Made by a program: the position numbers and the translations under genes
NCBI GenBank assembly: GCA_900548725.1
Contig: URLV01000004.1
Coordinates: forward strand, 1-64,000
DNA from: an uncultured Mycoplasmatota bacterium
GTDB taxonomy: Bacteria > Bacillota_I > Bacilli_A > RF39 > UBA660
Length of the DNA: 64,000 nt
Direction of reading: 5' to 3'
Shown here: positions 23,336-33,505 of the stretch, piece after piece
Position numbering within the stretch: position 1 is the first letter of the stretch
Layout: each line of letters begins with the position of its first letter
The notes under the pieces: model-generated
The model's input: the letters and a program-made list of their open reading frames with translations, nothing else
Told to the model about the DNA's origin: nothing
Databases searched by the model: none

Positions 23336-25502
23336 CTTTTTTCTTTTTATCTTTACCCTTATCTTCTTTTTTCTTAGGTTTTGGTAAAGCATCTTTACGA
23401 CTTAAATTTAATCTTCCACGATTATCATATCCTAAAGATTTAACAATTATTTCATCTCCAATTTTAACAACATCACTAGTTTTTTCAACTCTTTCATGAG
23501 CAAGTTGTGAAACGTGTACTAATCCTTCACATCCTGGCCATAATTCTACAAAACAACCAAATTCTTCAACTTTAACAACTTTTCCAGTATATGTTTTACC
23601 ATCTTCTACTTCTCTAACAATATTTTTTATCATTTCTGCAGTCTTATCAATTACATTTTGATCAGTATGATATATAATTACTCTACCATCATCTTCTAAG
23701 TCAACTTTAACAGCATCTTTATCATTAACGGTTTTAACATTACTTGCATCAAGTATAATCTTAGTAATCATTTCTCCACCACGACCAATAACATCTTTAA
23801 TCTTTTCAGGATCAATATTAAATGTTGCAATCTTAGGAGCATAAGGACTCAATTCTTTTCTAGGTTCACTAATTACAGTTTCCATCAAATCAAGAATTTC
23901 CATTCTAGCTTTTTTAGCCTGAGCTAATGCTTCTTTTAATATTTCACGTGTTACACCTTTTATTTTAATATCCATTTGTAAAGCACAAATACCAGCTCTA
24001 GTTCCTGCAACTTTAAAGTCCATATCACCCATATGGTCTTCTAACCCTTGAATATCTGTAAGTATTGTATATTTATCACCTTTAGTAATAAGTCCCATTG
24101 CAATACCAGCAACTGGTGCTTTAATAGGAACACCTGCTGCCATTAAAGATAAACATCCAGCACATATACTTGCTTGACTAGAACTTCCATTACTTTCTAA
24201 AATTTCACTAACTACACGAATAGTATAAGGGAATTCTTCTTCACTAGGAATAACTTGTAATAATGCTCTTTCTCCTAAAGCACCATGACCAATTTCACGT
24301 CTTCCAGGACTACCATATCTACCAGTTTCACCAACACTAAATGCAGGGAAGTTATAATGAAGCATAAATCTCTTAGTATCTTCAATTCCAAGCCCATCTA
24401 ATATTTGGTGTTCTCCAATAGCACCTAAAGTAGTTGTCGATAAAGCTTGAGTTTGCCCTCTTGTAAATAAAGCAGAACCATGAGTACGAGGAAGTAAATC
24501 AATTCTAGCACTAAGTGGTCTAATTTCATCCATCTTACGTCCATCAGGTCTTATCTTATCTTCTGTTATTAACTTTCTAACTTCTTCTCCTTCAATCATA
24601 TCAACAATCTTTTTAACTGTTTTTAAAATACTTTCTAATTCTTCACTATCAGCAAAAATTTCATTAAAATGATTAATTGCTTCTTCTTTAACTTCATCTA
24701 TTCTAGCATATTTTTCTAACTTATCTTTTATTTGTATAGCCTCTAACATATCATTAGTACTAAATTCTCTTACAGCCTTATCAAGTTCTGGATCAATACT
24801 AGCAAGTTCTACTTCAGTTTTCTTAACTCCAATTTTCTTAATAATTTTCTTTTGAAATTGACATAATTTCTTAATTGCTTTTTGACCGAATTCTAAAGCA
24901 TCAAGCATAACTTCTTCACTAACTTGTTTACATCCAGCTTCTATCATACAAATATCTGTTTCAGTACCAGCAACGGTTAATGTAAGTTCAGTTTGTTCTA
25001 ATTCTTCACTAGTTGGATTAATAATAAACTTCTTACCAATTTTACCAACAACAACGCCTGCAACTGGTCCATCAAAAGGAATATTAGATATTCCTAGTGC
25101 TAAACTTGATCCAAATAAAGCAGTCATCTCAGGACTATTATCAGGATCTACTGATAAAATAGTATTAATAACTTGTACTTCATTTCTAAAATTCTCATCA
25201 AACATAGGTCTAATAGGTCTATCTATTAAACGTGCTGCTAATGTAGCATTTTCACTAGGTCTACCTTCTCTTTTAATAAATCCACCAGGTATCTTACCAA
25301 CAGAATATAATTTTTCATTATATACAACTGTTAAAGGAAAAAAATCTGCAGTACTAACATTATTACTCATTACAGCAGCAGTTAAAACAACTGTATCTCC
25401 ATATCTTACTAATACAGCACCATTACTTTGTTTAGCAAGTTCTCCATTTTCTACAACCAATTTTCTCCCCATAAAATCTAATTCAAAAACATTTTTATCC
25501 AT
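23328..25502 (-). CDS. pnp: Polyribonucleotide nucleotidyltransferase (PNPase)
   Basis: 3'-to-5' phosphorolytic exonuclease of the degradosome. The 724-residue product carries two RNase PH-like cores (the second with [12 protein letters not shown] and [25 protein letters not shown]), a KH domain ([11 protein letters not shown], near residue 577) and an S1 domain ([15 protein letters not shown], near 645), then a Lys/Asp tail. Full length. It follows rpsO with a terminator between, the classical rpsO-pnp order. RNase Y is also encoded in this window. Confidence 0.98.
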   Translation of the reverse strand: MDKNVFELDFMGRKLVVENGELAKQSNGAVLVRYGDTVVLTAAVMSNNVSTADFFPLTVVYNEKLYSVGKIPGGFIKREGRPSENATLAARLIDRPIRPMFDENFRNEVQVINTILSVDPDNSPEMTALFGSSLALGISNIPFDGPVAGVVVGKIGKKFIINPTSEELEQTELTLTVAGTETDICMIEAGCKQVSEEVMLDALEFGQKAIKKLCQFQKKIIKKIGVKKTEVELASIDPELDKAVREFSTNDMLEAIQIKDKLEKYARIDEVKEEAINHFNEIFADSEELESILKTVKKIVDMIEGEEVRKLITEDKIRPDGRKMDEIRPLSARIDLLPRTHGSALFTRGQTQALSTTTLGAIGEHQILDGLGIEDTKRFMLHYNFPAFSVGETGRYGSPGRREIGHGALGERALLQVIPSEEEFPYTIRVVSEILESNGSSSQASICAGCLSLMAAGVPIKAPVAGIAMGLITKGDKYTILTDIQGLEDHMGDMDFKVAGTRAGICALQMDIKIKGVTREILKEALAQAKKARMEILDLMETVISEPRKELSPYAPKIATFNIDPEKIKDVIGRGGEMITKIILDASNVKTVNDKDAVKVDLEDDGRVIIYHTDQNVIDKTAEMIKNIVREVEDGKTYTGKVVKVEEFGCFVELWPGCEGLVHVSQLAHERVEKTSDVVKIGDEIIVKSLGYDNRGRLNLSRKDALPKPKKKEDKGKDKKKKDE

Positions 25503-25533
25503 TCTTTACCTCCTACAAATATCAATATTTTCA

Positions 25534-25564
25534 AAAAATAAAAAGACACAAAAAATAATGTGCC
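25534..25564 (-). terminator. Terminator/attenuator between rpsO and pnp
   Basis: GGCACA/TGTGTC stem on the minus strand with a T-run. pnp has no obvious separate promoter, so it is probably transcribed by read-through. Confidence 0.75.
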
Positions 25565-25833
25565 TACTTTCTTATATTTAATTCTTTAATTAGTTCTCTA
25601 TAACTAACTACATCAGTTCTTTTTAAATAGTCTAATAAACTACGTCTCTTACCAACCTTCATTAATAATCCACGTTTAGAATGATAATCATGTTTATGAA
25701 CTTTTAAATGTTCAGTTAAATCATTAATTTCATCTGTTAATATAGCTATTTGAACTTTACTTGAACCAGTATCTTTTTCGTCTTTACCAAACTTTTTAAC
25801 TAATTCAGCTTTTCTTTCTTTTGTAACTGCCAT
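25564..25833 (-). CDS. rpsO: 30S ribosomal protein S15
   Basis: S15 binds the central 16S domain. The 89-residue product starts [16 protein letters not shown] and contains [16 protein letters not shown] and the H-x3-D-x2-S-x2-G motif ([12 protein letters not shown]). The start at 25833 follows the SD ATGGAGG; the longer frame runs into the leader and promoter. Confidence 0.97.
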   Translation of the reverse strand: MAVTKERKAELVKKFGKDEKDTGSSKVQIAILTDEINDLTEHLKVHKHDYHSKRGLLMKVGKRRSLLDYLKRTDVVSYRELIKELNIRK

Positions 25834-25915
25834 AAAATTAACCTCCATTTTTCTATTAACCGTCATATCATAGATATAATTCGGAGTAAATTGAATCCAT
25901 GAAATAACTTTTACA
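25834..25915 (-). other. rpsO 5' leader
   Basis: About 80 bases between the inferred transcription start and the S15 start. S15 often represses its own translation through leader structures, but I could not match this one to a known S15 leader class. Confidence 0.3.
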
Positions 25916-25921
25916 TTTGAT

Positions 25922-25950
25922 ATTATACACATAAATCATTGTTTATGCAA
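25922..25950 (-). promoter_or_regulatory. SigA promoter of rpsO
   Basis: Minus strand TTGCAT, 17 bases, TATAAT. Confidence 0.75.
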
Positions 25951-25968
25951 GCTTTTTTGCACTTTATC

Positions 25969-26526
25969 TTAACGTTTGAAAAAATTTCCAAAAAAACCAT
26001 TTTTATTTTGTTCTTGAATTGATTCATTTATTTCTTTTTCTTCTGCTGTTTTATCAAGATCATATAATGCTTTAAACATTATCGATTCATTCATTCGATT
26101 TTCTTCTATTGTTTTATCAATACCTTCTGTAGCTCTAAATCTTGTTGTTTTATAACTACCTTCACCGTAATTACCTCCAACAATTTTTTCATCAACATAT
26201 AAATCAAATTTTTTTTCTAATATTACTAAAGCCCTTTTTATCTCATCTAAAGACAATTCTACATTTTCATCAAATGTATTTTTTTCTTCTATTTCACTTT
26301 CTTCAACGTCAATATTATTAATTATATCTTTATATGAATCTTCATCCTTAATTAAAATACCATAATAATTCATAACAGTAGTAACTATATTATGTCCACT
26401 TTCAAAAGTAAAAAATTCTTTTTTATATTTTTTATTATATTTAGCGAACATTAAATCTTTTAAATTATACTTCTTTACATTCTTAATTTCTTTTACTATT
26501 TCCTCAAAATATTTAGATTCTTTCAT
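25969..26526 (-). CDS. Hypothetical protein, 185 aa
   Basis: Not recognised. A soluble, strongly charged protein (Glu/Lys-rich) with no signal peptide. A predicted helical middle (LSLDEIKRALVILEKKFDLYV, broken by a Gly-rich GGNYGEGSYK segment) and a C-terminal helical tail ending in the Phe/Gly/Asn-rich NGFFGNFFKR. The tail could be a short interaction peptide. It is preceded by a weak SD and transcribed alone. Confidence 0.7.
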   Translation of the reverse strand: MKESKYFEEIVKEIKNVKKYNLKDLMFAKYNKKYKKEFFTFESGHNIVTTVMNYYGILIKDEDSYKDIINNIDVEESEIEEKNTFDENVELSLDEIKRALVILEKKFDLYVDEKIVGGNYGEGSYKTTRFRATEGIDKTIEENRMNESIMFKALYDLDKTAEEKEINESIQEQNKNGFFGNFFKR

Positions 26527-26569
26527 AAATTATATTCCTCTCACCCATATAATATATATTATAATAAAA

Positions 26570-27130
26570 TTCAATTATTTTCAAGTAAACGTTCTATAAT
26601 ATTTTTATGTATTATACCATTTCTACTATAATCTATTTTATCCATTGTTAAAACATATTTTGGATAATTATCATTTACATTATTATAAACACCAAATTCT
26701 CTTTTAACAACTTGATCATCAGACAAAATATTAGCAACTTGTATATAAAATTTTTCTTTAAAATCTTAAACAACAAAATCTATTTCTCTACTATCAGTTT
26801 TTCCAATAAAAACATCATATCCTCTAGCAATTAATTCATTATACACAATATTTTCTAATCTTCCTCCAACTTTTTGTTCCATAAGGTTTTTTTAATTGTA
26901 ATAAACCTACATCACTAGCATAATTTTTTTTAAAGTTGCCATAACATTTTTGCCTCTCAGTTTTTATTTTTTCTTTTATTTATAAATTAAATTTCTTTGT
27001 GTCCAAAGTAAGATCAACAAAATCATAATCTTCAAAATTAATATAAATCATATGTTTTTGATTTGTTTTGCATCAACGCCCCTCTCTTTTAATTCATTTA
27101 AGTTCTCTTTTAATCATAAAATCACCTAAA
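26570..27130 (-). pseudogene. Decayed AAA ATPase / DUF4143 gene
   Basis: The minus strand encodes, in broken frames, the C-terminal parts of an AAA_14/DUF4143 protein. Near the 3' end reads VGGRLENIVYNELIARGYDVF then GKTDSREIDFVV, a stop (TAA at about 26767), then YIQVANILSDDQVVKREF and NYPKYVLTMDKIDYSRNGI. Further upstream, INFEDYDFVDLTLDTKKFNL and ASDVGLLQLKKP lie in other frames. The P-loop half is missing. At least one premature stop and two frameshifts are visible. These ATPases are usually horizontally acquired; this one is in advanced decay. Confidence 0.8.
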
Positions 27131-27209
27131 TAAAATTATCAAAGTCAAAAATTTTTTCGGTCTACACTCGAAAAACTTTCTGTTTTTTTTAATTTTTTTC
27201 GACTGAAAA

Positions 27210-28445
27210 CTATTTATTTAATAAATAATCTATAGCACATATTAATGTATATTTTCCTGTTTCATAAGTTAATCCACCTTGTTGATAAGCAATAAACGGA
27301 CTTCTAATAGGACCATCACAACTCATTTCAATACTTGAACCTTGTGTAAATGCACCACTAGCCATTATAACTTCATCATCATAACCAGGAGTTTTAACTG
27401 GAATTGGTAAGACATTTGAATCTATTGCACTGCCACTTTGTATTCCTTGTACATATTTTATTAATTTATCTTTATCATTAAATATTATATTCTCTACTAT
27501 ATCTGCTCTTTCCTCATTATATTTAGGTTCTACATTATATCCTAATTTTTCTAATACTATACTAGTTAATATTGATACTTTTAAACTACTTCTAACAACA
27601 CTAGGTGCAAAAAATAATCCTTTCAAAAAATCTTTATTAGCACCTAAACTAGGTCCAACATCAATTCCCTCTCCTGGCAAAGTTAATCTTTCAGCACATA
27701 ATAGAATATATTTTTCCTTTCCAACAATATAAGCACCATTATTACAAATTCCAGCACCCAAATTTTTTATTAAAGAACCAACTACTACATCAGCACCAAC
27801 ATCACTAGGTTCTAAATCACTAACTAATTCACAGTAACAATTATCAACCATAATAATTACATCTTTATCTATACTTCTTATTAATTCTATAACTTTCTTA
27901 ACTTTATCAATAACTAAACTTTTTCTAGTACTATAACCTTTGCTTCTTTGAATATGTATTAATTTATATTTTTTATTTTTTAAAGCACTCTCTATCTTAT
28001 CATAATCAAAATCATCATTAACTAAATCAATCTCTTCATATTTAATACCAAAACTAATTAAACTACTAGGATTCTCTTTTATACCTATTACTTCATGTAA
28101 AGTATCATAAGGAGTACCAGTAATAGACAGCATAACATCTCCTGGTCTTAATAATCCAAATAAACATACACACAAAGCATGAGATGCACTAATAAATTGA
28201 TTTCTAACTAAACTAGCTTCAGTATGAAATATATCACTATATACTTTTTCAACAACATCACGTCCAATATCACCATATCCATATCCAGTAGTACTATTAA
28301 AATGAACTTCACTAACATTATTATTTCTAAAAGCATCCATTACTTTAAAAGTATTTTCTTCACAAATTTTATCTACTTTATCAAATTCATTTTTTAATTT
28401 ACTTTCACATTCATTTACTAACTTAATTATATCTTCTCTTATCAT
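27210..28445 (-). CDS. PLP-dependent methionine gamma-lyase-like (aluminium-resistance family) protein
   Basis: A 411-residue fold-type I PLP enzyme of the YnbB/Alum_res group. The markers are FNSTTGYGYGDIGRDVVEKVYSDIF, the GDVMLSITGTPYDTLHEVIG loop, the Asp pair in IIMVDNCYCELV and the probable PLP Lys in GSLIKNLGAGICNNGAYIVG. The true substrate of this family is unsettled; it is distinct from classic methionine gamma-lyase. Its start overlaps the end of the SDR gene by four bases, so both probably form one unit. Confidence 0.87.
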   Translation of the reverse strand: MIREDIIKLVNECESKLKNEFDKVDKICEENTFKVMDAFRNNNVSEVHFNSTTGYGYGDIGRDVVEKVYSDIFHTEASLVRNQFISASHALCVCLFGLLRPGDVMLSITGTPYDTLHEVIGIKENPSSLISFGIKYEEIDLVNDDFDYDKIESALKNKKYKLIHIQRSKGYSTRKSLVIDKVKKVIELIRSIDKDVIIMVDNCYCELVSDLEPSDVGADVVVGSLIKNLGAGICNNGAYIVGKEKYILLCAERLTLPGEGIDVGPSLGANKDFLKGLFFAPSVVRSSLKVSILTSIVLEKLGYNVEPKYNEERADIVENIIFNDKDKLIKYVQGIQSGSAIDSNVLPIPVKTPGYDDEVIMASGAFTQGSSIEMSCDGPIRSPFIAYQQGGLTYETGKYTLICAIDYLLNK

Positions 28446-29116
28446 ATTTCTATAACACTTCCACTTTCTACATTCCCAGTTGCTAACGCAAAAATCTTTT
28501 TAGTAACATAATCTTTATCAGAAAGTTCATTTTGACCTATTCTCTTCATCTCATTACTCAAATAATTAGGATTCATATTCATTACACTTTCTGTATTAAT
28601 CCAACCAGGACAAACACAAATAATTTTTTTATCTTTATAATATAAACTTAAATTACGAGATAAATTAATAATACCTGCTTTACTACTTGAATAATCTAAA
28701 CTTATAGGATTATAAGTATCTATACCATCTTTACTACTAATATTAATGATTGTTTTGACATTCTCAGCATACTTACACATCATATAAGTACCACCTAAAT
28801 TAACTTCAACAACTTTCATAAACTCATCAAAACTTTTATTTTCAATATAATTGTCCATAGATAAACTAGCATTATTTATTAAAATATCTATATCATACTC
28901 ATTAAACATTTGCTTTACATCATCTTCACAAGTAATATCAATTTTCTTAGCAATGCAATTTACATTATATTTACTATTAACATGATCGCATAATTCTGAA
29001 GCTTTATCTTTATTATTTAAATATCCAATAATAACATTATATTGATTGTTAGCAAAAATATTTACAATACTTGCACCTAATCCTTGACTTCCCCCTGTTA
29101 CTAAAACATATTTCAT
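28442..29116 (-). CDS. Short-chain dehydrogenase/reductase
   Basis: NAD(P)-dependent oxidoreductase of 224 residues. It has the Rossmann motif TGGSQGLGASIV at residue 7, the NNAS motif (INNASLSMDN), a catalytic Ser in INISSKDG, and YSSSKAG with the Y-x3-K pair; PGWI follows. It resembles FabG-type enzymes but lacks a fatty-acid synthesis context, being paired with the PLP enzyme downstream. Substrate unknown. Confidence 0.88.
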   Translation of the reverse strand: MKYVLVTGGSQGLGASIVNIFANNQYNVIIGYLNNKDKASELCDHVNSKYNVNCIAKKIDITCEDDVKQMFNEYDIDILINNASLSMDNYIENKSFDEFMKVVEVNLGGTYMMCKYAENVKTIINISSKDGIDTYNPISLDYSSSKAGIINLSRNLSLYYKDKKIICVCPGWINTESVMNMNPNYLSNEMKRIGQNELSDKDYVTKKIFALATGNVESGSVIEI

Positions 29117-29142
29117 ATAACCACCAAAAATATAATATTATA

Positions 29143-29180
29143 TAAAAAAGAATAAGTCAAAACTATTTCAACTTATTCTT
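29143..29180 (-). terminator. Terminator of tdk-tmk
   Basis: AAGAATAAGT/ACTTATTCTT hairpin with TTTTTT on the minus strand, overlapping the tmk end. Confidence 0.75.
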
Positions 29181-29840
29181 AACTAAACTATACACATCAT
29201 CACTAATTTCTTCTATGGTTCTTATTCTTTCATCTTTTACACAGTGTACAATATCATAATTGTATTTTTCAGCCATCATACTATAAGTTTCTTCTGCATT
29301 ATGCAAATAATCTACATCTTTCTCAACTTCATCAGGTACTTCTCCTCGTTTATTTCTAAGTTCAATTGTATATTGATATGGCATATACAAAAACAATACC
29401 AAATCCGGTCTAGGTAATTTTAATAAATCATATTCAAGACTTTCTAACCAATTCATCATATCTAATTTTTCTTGTTTATCTTTTAATTTACCGGCTTGAT
29501 GTCCCATATTACTTTCAACATATCTATCTAATATAACATTCACACCATCATCAAGCATTTTATTAATTTCACCAATATTATAAAGTCTATCAGCAGCGTA
29601 ATATAAAGCCGCAACTTTTGGATCAACCTTGCTTGCATTTGGAAAAACACTATCTCCAATATGTGGTTTACCTAAAAGTGCCCCACCAATTATTTTTCCT
29701 GTAGGAGTATCATACATAGGAAATGCTCTTTCTTCAATTTTAACTCCATCATCTTTTAATCTATTTAATAATAATTTTGCTTGTGTTTCTTTTCCACTAC
29801 AATCTGTTCCTTCAATTACTATTAGTTTACCTCTACTCAT
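29163..29840 (-). CDS. tmk: Thymidylate kinase-like dNMP kinase
   Basis: Phosphorylates dTMP to dTDP. The 225-residue product has the P-loop IEGTDCSGKETQAKLL (Glu-Thr in place of the usual Lys-Thr), the DRYVESNMGHQAGK motif (family DRY/FxxSxxAYQG) and a lid containing LRNKRGEVPDEVEKD. It diverges from bacterial Tmk in these loops, and other dNMP specificity is possible. The gene overlaps tdk by eight bases, pointing to thymidine salvage: Tdk makes dTMP and this enzyme makes dTDP. Confidence 0.85.
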   Translation of the reverse strand: MSRGKLIVIEGTDCSGKETQAKLLLNRLKDDGVKIEERAFPMYDTPTGKIIGGALLGKPHIGDSVFPNASKVDPKVAALYYAADRLYNIGEINKMLDDGVNVILDRYVESNMGHQAGKLKDKQEKLDMMNWLESLEYDLLKLPRPDLVLFLYMPYQYTIELRNKRGEVPDEVEKDVDYLHNAEETYSMMAEKYNYDIVHCVKDERIRTIEEISDDVYSLVKNKLK

Positions 29841-30369
29841 TACTCTTTCTCCTCTTTCTCAAACAATCTTCACATAAAGTAACGTATCCACTATCTCCAA
29901 CAACTATATCTTTATTTTTATCGCCTTCAAAATATGTATAACTAGCTGGTCTATTACACTCAGTACAATAGCCTTTACATATTTCAATTTCATCACTAAC
30001 ACTAAGTATATTAGGCATTATTCCAAAAGGCTTTTGTTCACTAGTCATATTTAAACCACACACATAAATATCAATATTCCTATCAATACTTAAATCAGTC
30101 AAAACACTAACATCACCTTTCAAAAAATTACCTTCATCAATAAATATAGTTCTAGTATTTTTTTTTATATAATTTAATATATCACTTAAATCATCAATTA
30201 ATATAGCATCAACATTATCTTTAATATCTTTAGATTTAATACCTTCATCTCTAGTATTAATTCTAGGTTTAAAACACATAATATTCTTTTTATTCCACAT
30301 CTTAAAATAAGTAGATAAAAGTGCCGTTGTCTTACCACTAAACATAGGCCCAGTAAAAGTTTTTATCAT
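29833..30369 (-). CDS. tdk: Thymidine kinase (type II)
   Basis: Converts thymidine to dTMP. The 178-residue product has the P-loop GPMFSGKTTALL at residue 6, Walker B-like TIFIDEGNFL (usually DEAQF), and two zinc-binding Cys pairs (CKGYCTECNRP and LCEDCLRK). The lasso region VGDSGYV is present. It is in an operon with tmk. The family is tetrameric. Confidence 0.93.
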   Translation of the reverse strand: MIKTFTGPMFSGKTTALLSTYFKMWNKKNIMCFKPRINTRDEGIKSKDIKDNVDAILIDDLSDILNYIKKNTRTIFIDEGNFLKGDVSVLTDLSIDRNIDIYVCGLNMTSEQKPFGIMPNILSVSDEIEICKGYCTECNRPASYTYFEGDKNKDIVVGDSGYVTLCEDCLRKRRKSNE

Positions 30370-30386
30370 CTAAATACACCTCACTT

Positions 30387-32711
30387 TCATATCGCAACTT
30401 TATTAACAGTTGGAGTAAGTTCAAATCTCGCATAGTATAAATGCTGATTACCAGTACGAAGATTATTATACTTTATAAAATATATGCCATAATTTATATT
30501 ATTACTTTTCGTTATAAACAGCTTTCCATTTAGTAATTGACTGTCTAAAGAAAAACTATATCTACCGCAATTACCACACCCAGTCTTTTTCTCCATATAA
30601 CCTATATTACCAACTAAAAAAGAAATTTTATCAGACAAATTATCACTTATATCAAATTTATATGAATCAAAATTATATTCATCGAATGTTTGTGAATTAT
30701 TTCCACAACTTGAAGAATAATCAGAAGAAGTTTTATAATTACAATTCTTATCATTTATTGTACATTTATAAAAATAATATTTAGTCTTAGTTCCATTTTT
30801 TTTGGAAATTGTTCTTTCAAGAATAACTTTATTATAACTAAAAACATTATTAGTATGTTCAAAACAAGTGTCATACCAATATTCATTATAATCCCCAATT
30901 TTCTTATCAATTTCACTCGTAGATACAGAAGAATCACTATTAATACTCACTTTATATAAGAATCTGTTTTTAGTATAAGAACCAATAACAGCTTTAGAAA
31001 AAACAAAATAATTATTAGTTACGATATAAGGTTGAGACTCACTTCGATATGAGTTACTTTCCCCATCAAAATAATCAGAAACAGATGATAGATTAAAAGA
31101 ATAATTAGTTGCATATCTTTTTAAAAAATTATTATTATAAGTAAAATCAACATATAATGTAAACATATTATATTTATTGTCCTCTTCCATATGTTTATAT
31201 AAATCTAATCCATTATTTCCCGCATAAAGTATTTTCTTTAAAACATCAACTAAATCAAATTCAAAAAATAATGTATTATTTTCTTCTTTTTTTATTATAG
31301 CATTAAAATAATTATTTAATCTAGCTTCATAACTATAATAATTATAATCTTTTAAAGATAAAGATATATTCAACCAATCTTTATAGTTGCTATAGTTCTT
31401 TACAGTTACACTAAATTTAGAGAAGCTGTTCTCAATAGGTTTTATTATTATGTCATCTTCATCAATAGATTTAATTTCTTCATTTATAAAAATTTTTCTA
31501 TTTTTAGCATTATCATATGCAATAACATATTTTTCTTTACACTCATATATACCATTATTGCCAGTGTTAGTTATATCACCTTCATCTCTTGAATTTTTAG
31601 AACAATATACTTTTGAAAGACCTGATTTATCATCTGTTATTTTATATTGAATTTCACTATTATCAGAATTAATCTTTTCAATAACAGGCAAAACATTATC
31701 AACTTTTATTGTTTTATTGTTTGAACTATTACTAGAAATCAATGTATTTTCTAAAGATTTTGCTTCAAATACATAATCATATTTATATTCACCACTTTCA
31801 TTAAAAAAGTAAGAAGTAGTTTTTTCATCTTTATTAATATTATTAGTTGGGTTTGAATCTTCAAATATACTTAAGTTTGATTCTTTTATTCCATTTAAAT
31901 ATGCCTCATCATCAGCAACACCAACAATATCAATCCTCACATTTTTATACCATTTATCAAAATCAGTATCAGTAATTACTTTTTCAGTGTTATCACTTAT
32001 ACCGTATACACGTAGTATTGGAGCAGTATATATAAATAAATTCTTAGTTAAAGATTCATCCTGATATTTTATTTGTTGAGATAACATTTTATTTTTTAGA
32101 GTTTCAATATTAACATTATCAACATTGTCTTTAATGCTACCATTATCTATATATAAGTATCCACAAGTAAAAACACCTTTATCACACTCAATATTTAAAC
32201 GATTAAAATCATTATCATAAAAATATACTTTATCAAAAAAATTTCTTTCCAAATAATCAATATTTTTTTGATTATCCTTTAAGTCATTATCATAAATATA
32301 TTTAGTTGTAGAATAATTCAACGGAGAACCATTTAAAGGATAATATAATGTTACCACATCATTATCTTCATTTCTGTTAGACAATAAAATTTTCTTATAA
32401 TCACTTTCACCATCACTTAATTCTGATATGTCTATTCCATCAACTAACAATTCATTCTCTAGCAATCCAAGATTACGTAATTGTTCTACCGACAAAACTA
32501 AATACCCTCCATTTTTAATCAAATCTTGTTTTAAGTTTTCATTAGAACTATAATAAACATCAGCACTATTTACAACTTTTTTCACATTTTTATCATATTC
32601 ACTATCTTTTTTATTTACTAAAGCTACTATAGATATTGTTGTAATAACACTTATTATAACCAAACATACAATTATTTCTATTAAAGTAAATCCCTTTTTA
32701 CTTTTTTTCAT
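30387..32711 (-). CDS. Large prepilin-like surface protein (774 aa)
   Basis: The N-terminus MKKSKKGFTLIEIIVCLVIISVI is a type IV prepilin signal (Gly cleavage site, Glu at mature position 5). After the helix comes a module with YYSSNENLKQDLIKNGGYLVLS..QLRNLGLL, similar to one in the 33506 lipoprotein. The rest is about 600 residues of Ser/Asn/Asp-rich beta-type sequence with scattered Cys. It is far larger than ordinary pilins and could be a tip or minor pilin/adhesin. It overlaps the GDPD-like gene upstream by four bases and lies 2.3 kb from the Tad operon. Confidence 0.8.
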   Translation of the reverse strand: MKKSKKGFTLIEIIVCLVIISVITTISIVALVNKKDSEYDKNVKKVVNSADVYYSSNENLKQDLIKNGGYLVLSVEQLRNLGLLENELLVDGIDISELSDGESDYKKILLSNRNEDNDVVTLYYPLNGSPLNYSTTKYIYDNDLKDNQKNIDYLERNFFDKVYFYDNDFNRLNIECDKGVFTCGYLYIDNGSIKDNVDNVNIETLKNKMLSQQIKYQDESLTKNLFIYTAPILRVYGISDNTEKVITDTDFDKWYKNVRIDIVGVADDEAYLNGIKESNLSIFEDSNPTNNINKDEKTTSYFFNESGEYKYDYVFEAKSLENTLISSNSSNNKTIKVDNVLPVIEKINSDNSEIQYKITDDKSGLSKVYCSKNSRDEGDITNTGNNGIYECKEKYVIAYDNAKNRKIFINEEIKSIDEDDIIIKPIENSFSKFSVTVKNYSNYKDWLNISLSLKDYNYYSYEARLNNYFNAIIKKEENNTLFFEFDLVDVLKKILYAGNNGLDLYKHMEEDNKYNMFTLYVDFTYNNNFLKRYATNYSFNLSSVSDYFDGESNSYRSESQPYIVTNNYFVFSKAVIGSYTKNRFLYKVSINSDSSVSTSEIDKKIGDYNEYWYDTCFEHTNNVFSYNKVILERTISKKNGTKTKYYFYKCTINDKNCNYKTSSDYSSSCGNNSQTFDEYNFDSYKFDISDNLSDKISFLVGNIGYMEKKTGCGNCGRYSFSLDSQLLNGKLFITKSNNINYGIYFIKYNNLRTGNQHLYYARFELTPTVNKVAI

Positions 32712-33373
32712 TTAAATATCTCCTCTACATTATCAATTATTAAATTATTATATATTTTAATAAAATACTCTGCATCCTTTCTATTATCAATCACACTAGC
32801 TATAACATAATATTTATCTTTTAAAACATTAACCTCTCTCTTATCTAACAAATTATATTTTATATTCAAAACATCTACATCATAATTCTTACTTAAACAC
32901 CTAAGATTACTATCATCTATTATTAACCCAACATTATATTTCTTTTTTTTATAATGTTTAATAATTTCATAACTATCACTCAATATAACAAACATTCCTT
33001 TATATTTATCTAATATATTAATTAATTTATTTCTAAATACTTTATCATCATAATATATATTTATCAAAATAGGTACTTTACCATTTACACTATTTAAAAC
33101 ATCAACTAATTTAGGAATATTATAATTACTAATATAATCTAATTCTTCTTTACTTAATGTATTAATATCATCTTTTAATTTTAAAAATCTAGTACCATCT
33201 TTATCACTAAATACTATAATTTCATCATTAGTACACCTAACATCTATACTAACACTTAAGTTATTTTTAACAGCATACATAATAGCATCTAAACTATTTT
33301 CATATATAGTTATATTATTATATATACCCCTATGGGCAATAATAGATTTATTTAAAAATTCACATTTTCCCAT
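32708..33373 (-). CDS. GDPD-fold protein, probable degenerate phosphodiesterase
   Basis: The 221-residue product resembles glycerophosphodiester phosphodiesterases: IAHRGIYNN with ENSLDAIMYAVKNN at the start. The metal and base residues are altered. The usual E-x-D-V reads SIDVRCT (the Glu is lost) and the HD of 'VxxHD' reads FSDKDG (no His). The rest is a short TIM-barrel-like sequence. It may be inactive or have a changed chemistry. It overlaps the large pilin gene by four bases, so a role with that surface protein is possible. Confidence 0.72.
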   Translation of the reverse strand: MGKCEFLNKSIIAHRGIYNNITIYENSLDAIMYAVKNNLSVSIDVRCTNDEIIVFSDKDGTRFLKLKDDINTLSKEELDYISNYNIPKLVDVLNSVNGKVPILINIYYDDKVFRNKLINILDKYKGMFVILSDSYEIIKHYKKKKYNVGLIIDDSNLRCLSKNYDVDVLNIKYNLLDKREVNVLKDKYYVIASVIDNRKDAEYFIKIYNNLIIDNVEEIFK

Positions 33374-33455
33374 ACTATCACCTTACTAAGAAAATTTTAT
33401 CATATTATATAATAAATTAAAAGGTTTTAAAAATATTTTTTTATATATTCTAAGA

Positions 33456-33484
33456 TAGACTTTTTATAATAAATTTGATACAAT
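33456..33484 (+). promoter_or_regulatory. Promoter for 33506 lipoprotein
   Basis: TAGACT, 17-base spacer, TACAAT. Confidence 0.55.
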
Positions 33485-33505
33485 TTCTTTAGGAGTTGAA
33501 ATTAT

